This document shows positions 61,723 through 64,000 of a DNA stretch of 64,000 nt, one piece after another. The notes under the pieces were generated by a model, which was not told where the DNA came from, did not search any database, and was given only the letters and a program-made list of their open reading frames with translations. The stretch covers positions 124,001 to 188,000 of the forward strand of contig NZ_FMZU01000001.1 in NCBI RefSeq assembly GCF_900101545.1. The letters are read 5' to 3'. A program made the position numbers and the translations under genes. Each line of letters begins with the position of its first letter. Within the stretch, counting starts at the first letter, position 1. Source of the DNA: Variovorax sp. CF079 (lineage in GTDB: Bacteria; Pseudomonadota; Gammaproteobacteria; Burkholderiales; Burkholderiaceae_C).

Positions 61723-62976
61723 ATGGCTGCGGCGATTCGGTGTGTGGCGGCGTCGATGGTGCTTCTCGCGGGATGCGGGGGCGGGGGTGGCGGGGGCAGC
61801 GTCTCCATCAGCGCCTTCGGGGTGAACGGGACGGCGGCACCCGCACCGCCGCCGGCACCGCCGGCCTCGCCGATGGTGGTCAAGGTGACGGAGCTGGCCT
61901 CCGGCCTCAACAGCCCCTGGGGCCTGGCCTTCCTACCCGACGGCAAGCTGCTCGTGACGCAGCGCGGCGGGCAGATGCGGCTGCGCAATGGCGACGGCAC
62001 GCCGGTCAATGGCGGGGCCGATCAGGTCAGCGGCGTTCCGGTGGTGGAGGCGGTCGGGCAGGGCGGCTTGCTCGATGTGGTGGCCGATCCGGCTTTCGCG
62101 AGCAACCGCCGCATCTACTTCAGCTACTCGGAACGCGATACGGGCAACGCCAGCCTCAACAGCACCGCGGTGGCGCGCGCCGAACTCGACGTCGCCGGCC
62201 GCAGCCTGAGCAATTTCGTCGTCATCTATCGGCAGTTGCCCAGAGCGCAGAGCAATGCGCACTTCGGCTCGCGCCTGGTGTTCGATCGCAACGGCTACCT
62301 CTTCGTGACCCTGGGCGAGCGCATGAACACCGACCAGCGCGGCTTCGCCCAGGACCTGACGCGCGGGCACGGCAAGGTGGTGCGCATCACCACCGATGGC
62401 GTGCCGGCGCCGGGCAATCCCGACTTCGGCGTGGCCGGCGCGCAGCCCCATATCTGGAGCTACGGCCATCGCAATGTGCAGGGTGCCGCGCTGCATCCGG
62501 CGACCGGCGATCTGTGGGTCAACGAGCATGGCCCGCAGGGCGGCGATGAAGTCAATCTCTCGCTGCCCGGCAGGAACTACGGCTGGCCCGTCATCAGCTA
62601 CGGGCAGGAATACGGCACCCTCACGCAGGTCGGCGAAGGCACGGCCAAGGCCGGCATGGAGCAGCCCCTGACCTACTGGGAAAAGATCGACGGCTCGGCG
62701 TGGACGCCGGGCACGGCGAAGTCCTCGATCGCGCCCAGCGGCATGGCCTTCTACACCGGCGATGCGCTGCCCGACTGGAAGGGCAGCCTGTTCGTCGGCG
62801 CGCTGGCGGGCACGGCGCTGTGGCGGCTCACGCTCAACGGCAACACCGTGACCGGACGTGAACGTCTTCTGGCCGATCGCGGCGAGCGCATTCGCGATGT
62901 CCGGCAGGGGCCAGACGGCTGGATCTACCTGCTGACCGACAGCGCCAACGGCAAGCTGCTGCGGCTGCAGCGCTAG
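61723..62976 (+). CDS. PQQ-dependent sugar dehydrogenase-like lipoprotein (YliI/Asd type)
   Basis: A 417-residue protein with lipobox VLLAGC (Cys18), a Gly/Pro-rich linker to about 50, and a six-bladed beta-propeller of the soluble glucose/aldose dehydrogenase family. Characteristic motifs are LASGLNSPWGLAFLPDGK, GGLLDVVADPAFASN, HIWSYGHRNVQG and NEHGPQGGDEVN. Relatives oxidise aldoses with PQQ in the periplasm. No PQQ synthesis genes are near. Its stop codon shares CTAG with that of the convergent gene at 62973. Confidence 0.9.
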   Translation: MAAAIRCVAASMVLLAGCGGGGGGGSVSISAFGVNGTAAPAPPPAPPASPMVVKVTELASGLNSPWGLAFLPDGKLLVTQRGGQMRLRNGDGTPVNGGADQVSGVPVVEAVGQGGLLDVVADPAFASNRRIYFSYSERDTGNASLNSTAVARAELDVAGRSLSNFVVIYRQLPRAQSNAHFGSRLVFDRNGYLFVTLGERMNTDQRGFAQDLTRGHGKVVRITTDGVPAPGNPDFGVAGAQPHIWSYGHRNVQGAALHPATGDLWVNEHGPQGGDEVNLSLPGRNYGWPVISYGQEYGTLTQVGEGTAKAGMEQPLTYWEKIDGSAWTPGTAKSSIAPSGMAFYTGDALPDWKGSLFVGALAGTALWRLTLNGNTVTGRERLLADRGERIRDVRQGPDGWIYLLTDSANGKLLRLQR

Positions 62977-64000
62977 ACTTTTGCGGTCTGGGGCACAACA
63001 ACGGCCGGCATGCGCGCCAGCACCCGTTTGCGCACCGCATAGATGTTGTTGCGCAGCGCGTAGAGCTCTTCGGCGTAGGAGAGCGGCACGGCCACCTTGT
63101 TGACCACGCGATCGAGGTCGTCCAATTCCTTGATGAGCGCCTCGCGCTCGCCGGTTCCGGCTTCGAGCTTGTTCTCGACCTCGCGCAGGCGCGCATACCA
63201 GCGGAACACGCGCCGGCGAACGCGGAACTGATAGAGGGGCGGCACCACGCGGCTAAGCGGCAGCATGAGCACCAGCAGGCCGCCGAGTACCAGCCACATG
63301 CGCTCCACCAGGTTGCTGGCCCAGAAGGGCAGATAACGCTGCCAGAAGGGCGGCGTGCCGTTGATGGCGCGGTCGCCCTCGGGGCTGACCGGCAGCTCGC
63401 TGGTGCGGGTGTTCGGGAAATCGCGCGCGCGGTTGAACCAGCCGGCGCCGCTGTGCAGCGTTTGCGCGCTCTGCGCGAACAGCTGGCGCAGGGCGGGATG
63501 GGTTTTCTCGCGTGCCAACAGCGAAGTGGTGGCAGCCAGCATCGACAGGTCCTGTGGCGGCAGGTCGACCGCGAGATCGACAACGCCGCGCGGCAGCGTC
63601 ACGTCCTGCAGGAAGGCGAAGCGCCGCGAATAGGCATCGCTCTGGCCGAACTCCATCAATTGGATGTCCGGTGCGCGCAGCAGCCGCTGCACCAGCGGCG
63701 ACTGCGGCGCCGAGGCCAGCACGATCACGTCGAGCAGGCCGGCCTGCAGCGCTTCGGTGGCGGGCGACTGCTCGAGGTTCGACAGCTGCAGCTTCTCCGG
63801 ATCCATGTGATTGGCACGGAACATCCGTTCCATGATCTCCGGCACGCCGCTGCCTGGCTTGTCGACGTTGACTCGCAGCTTCTGGAACTGCGCGATCGAA
63901 GTCAGCCGGCCGGTCTTGCGGTCGACCGCGCGCGCCGCGTCGCTGCGGTAGAAGAACCACAGCGGCTCGTAGAACAGGCTGCCGAGCGAGCTGAGCCCCG
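62973..64000 (-). CDS. TAXI-family TRAP solute-binding protein with C-terminal membrane segment (partial)
   Basis: At least 342 residues; the N-terminus lies beyond the right edge. The visible part begins with SLGSLFYEPLWFFYRSD and KPGSGVPEIMERMF, followed by LDVIVLASAPQSP and PRGVVDLAVDLPPQDLSM, which fit TRAP-T binding proteins of the TAXI group. At about residue 230-255 of the visible part is a transmembrane segment (MWLVLGGLLVLMLPLSRVV), followed by a basic cytosolic tail with coiled-coil-like charge. Such membrane-tethered TAXI proteins occur in beta-proteobacteria. The substrate is unknown. Confidence 0.82.
   Translation of the reverse strand, partial: GLSSLGSLFYEPLWFFYRSDAARAVDRKTGRLTSIAQFQKLRVNVDKPGSGVPEIMERMFRANHMDPEKLQLSNLEQSPATEALQAGLLDVIVLASAPQSPLVQRLLRAPDIQLMEFGQSDAYSRRFAFLQDVTLPRGVVDLAVDLPPQDLSMLAATTSLLAREKTHPALRQLFAQSAQTLHSGAGWFNRARDFPNTRTSELPVSPEGDRAINGTPPFWQRYLPFWASNLVERMWLVLGGLLVLMLPLSRVVPPLYQFRVRRRVFRWYARLREVENKLEAGTGEREALIKELDDLDRVVNKVAVPLSYAEELYALRNNIYAVRKRVLARMPAVVVPQTAKV

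Overview
The window is GC-rich bacterial chromosome, almost certainly from a beta-proteobacterium of the Burkholderiales, most like Comamonadaceae (Variovorax/Acidovorax relatives). This is inferred from uniformly high third-position GC, the kind of proteins encoded, the waaA-tolC-rhodanese-pcm gene order and a G+C hairpin repeat between operon genes. I saw no rRNA, tRNA, CRISPR array, insertion sequence or phage gene. About 62 genes are supported; most are ordinary chromosomal genes in short, tightly packed operons with many 1-10 base overlaps.

Region 1 (1-7.1 kb, minus strand) is a copper-resistance island: CopA (4766-7000) coupled to a CueR regulator, an Asp-box repeat protein, a second CueR paralogue, an internally deleted CopA, a DUF411 protein, a CusF-like copper carrier and two small exported proteins that run off the left edge. 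Three promoter-like elements with the 19-bp spacer of MerR-family promoters lie in front of copA, cueR-1 and the mini-CopA. A 27-bp scar upstream of cueR-1 shows that it too once followed a copA.

Region 2 (7.2-16.8 kb): a JmjC/cupin-like oxygenase, two multihaem cytochromes c, a DUF1345 membrane protein, an alkylation-repair operon (Ada/AlkA fusion, Ogt, EamA exporter), then phosphomannomutase and WaaA for LPS. Region 3 (16.8-24.5 kb, minus): a six-gene unit tetR, adaptor, RND pump, isoaspartyl methyltransferase, rhodanese, tolC.

Region 4 (24.5-32.1 kb): MsrA, a His-rich small protein with a ZnuD-like zinc receptor, AEC transporter, PdxH, MobA-like enzyme, Cu/Zn SOD with a ChaC-like cyclotransferase, an OmpA-like protein and a cupin. 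Region 5 (32.2-37.5 kb): LysR regulator, Entner-Doudoroff genes edd-eda with a haloacid dehalogenase, glyoxalase I and a GST. Region 6 (37.6-45.7 kb): a Fur-boxed ferric ABC transporter, a thioesterase, a MarR-MFS-MATE unit and an SDR.

Region 7 (45.7-56.2 kb) is a sugar-acid locus: an IlvD/Edd dehydratase that has lost its centre, 2-oxo-3-deoxygalactonate kinase and phospho-aldolase, and a class II aldolase on the minus strand; a 2-hydroxyacid dehydrogenase, GntR regulator and four-gene sugar ABC transporter on the plus strand. Region 8 (56.2-64 kb): a 5'-nucleotidase remnant, RhlE helicase, a TPR-methyltransferase, EttA, a PQQ-type sugar dehydrogenase and a TAXI-type binding protein cut by the right edge.

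No clearly new defence or biosynthetic system was seen. The most noteworthy observations are the remodelled copper island (mini-CopA, CueR duplication, three matched promoters), the deleted and frame-scrambled dehydratase, the orphan 5'-nucleotidase fragment, and several crisp operator palindromes.
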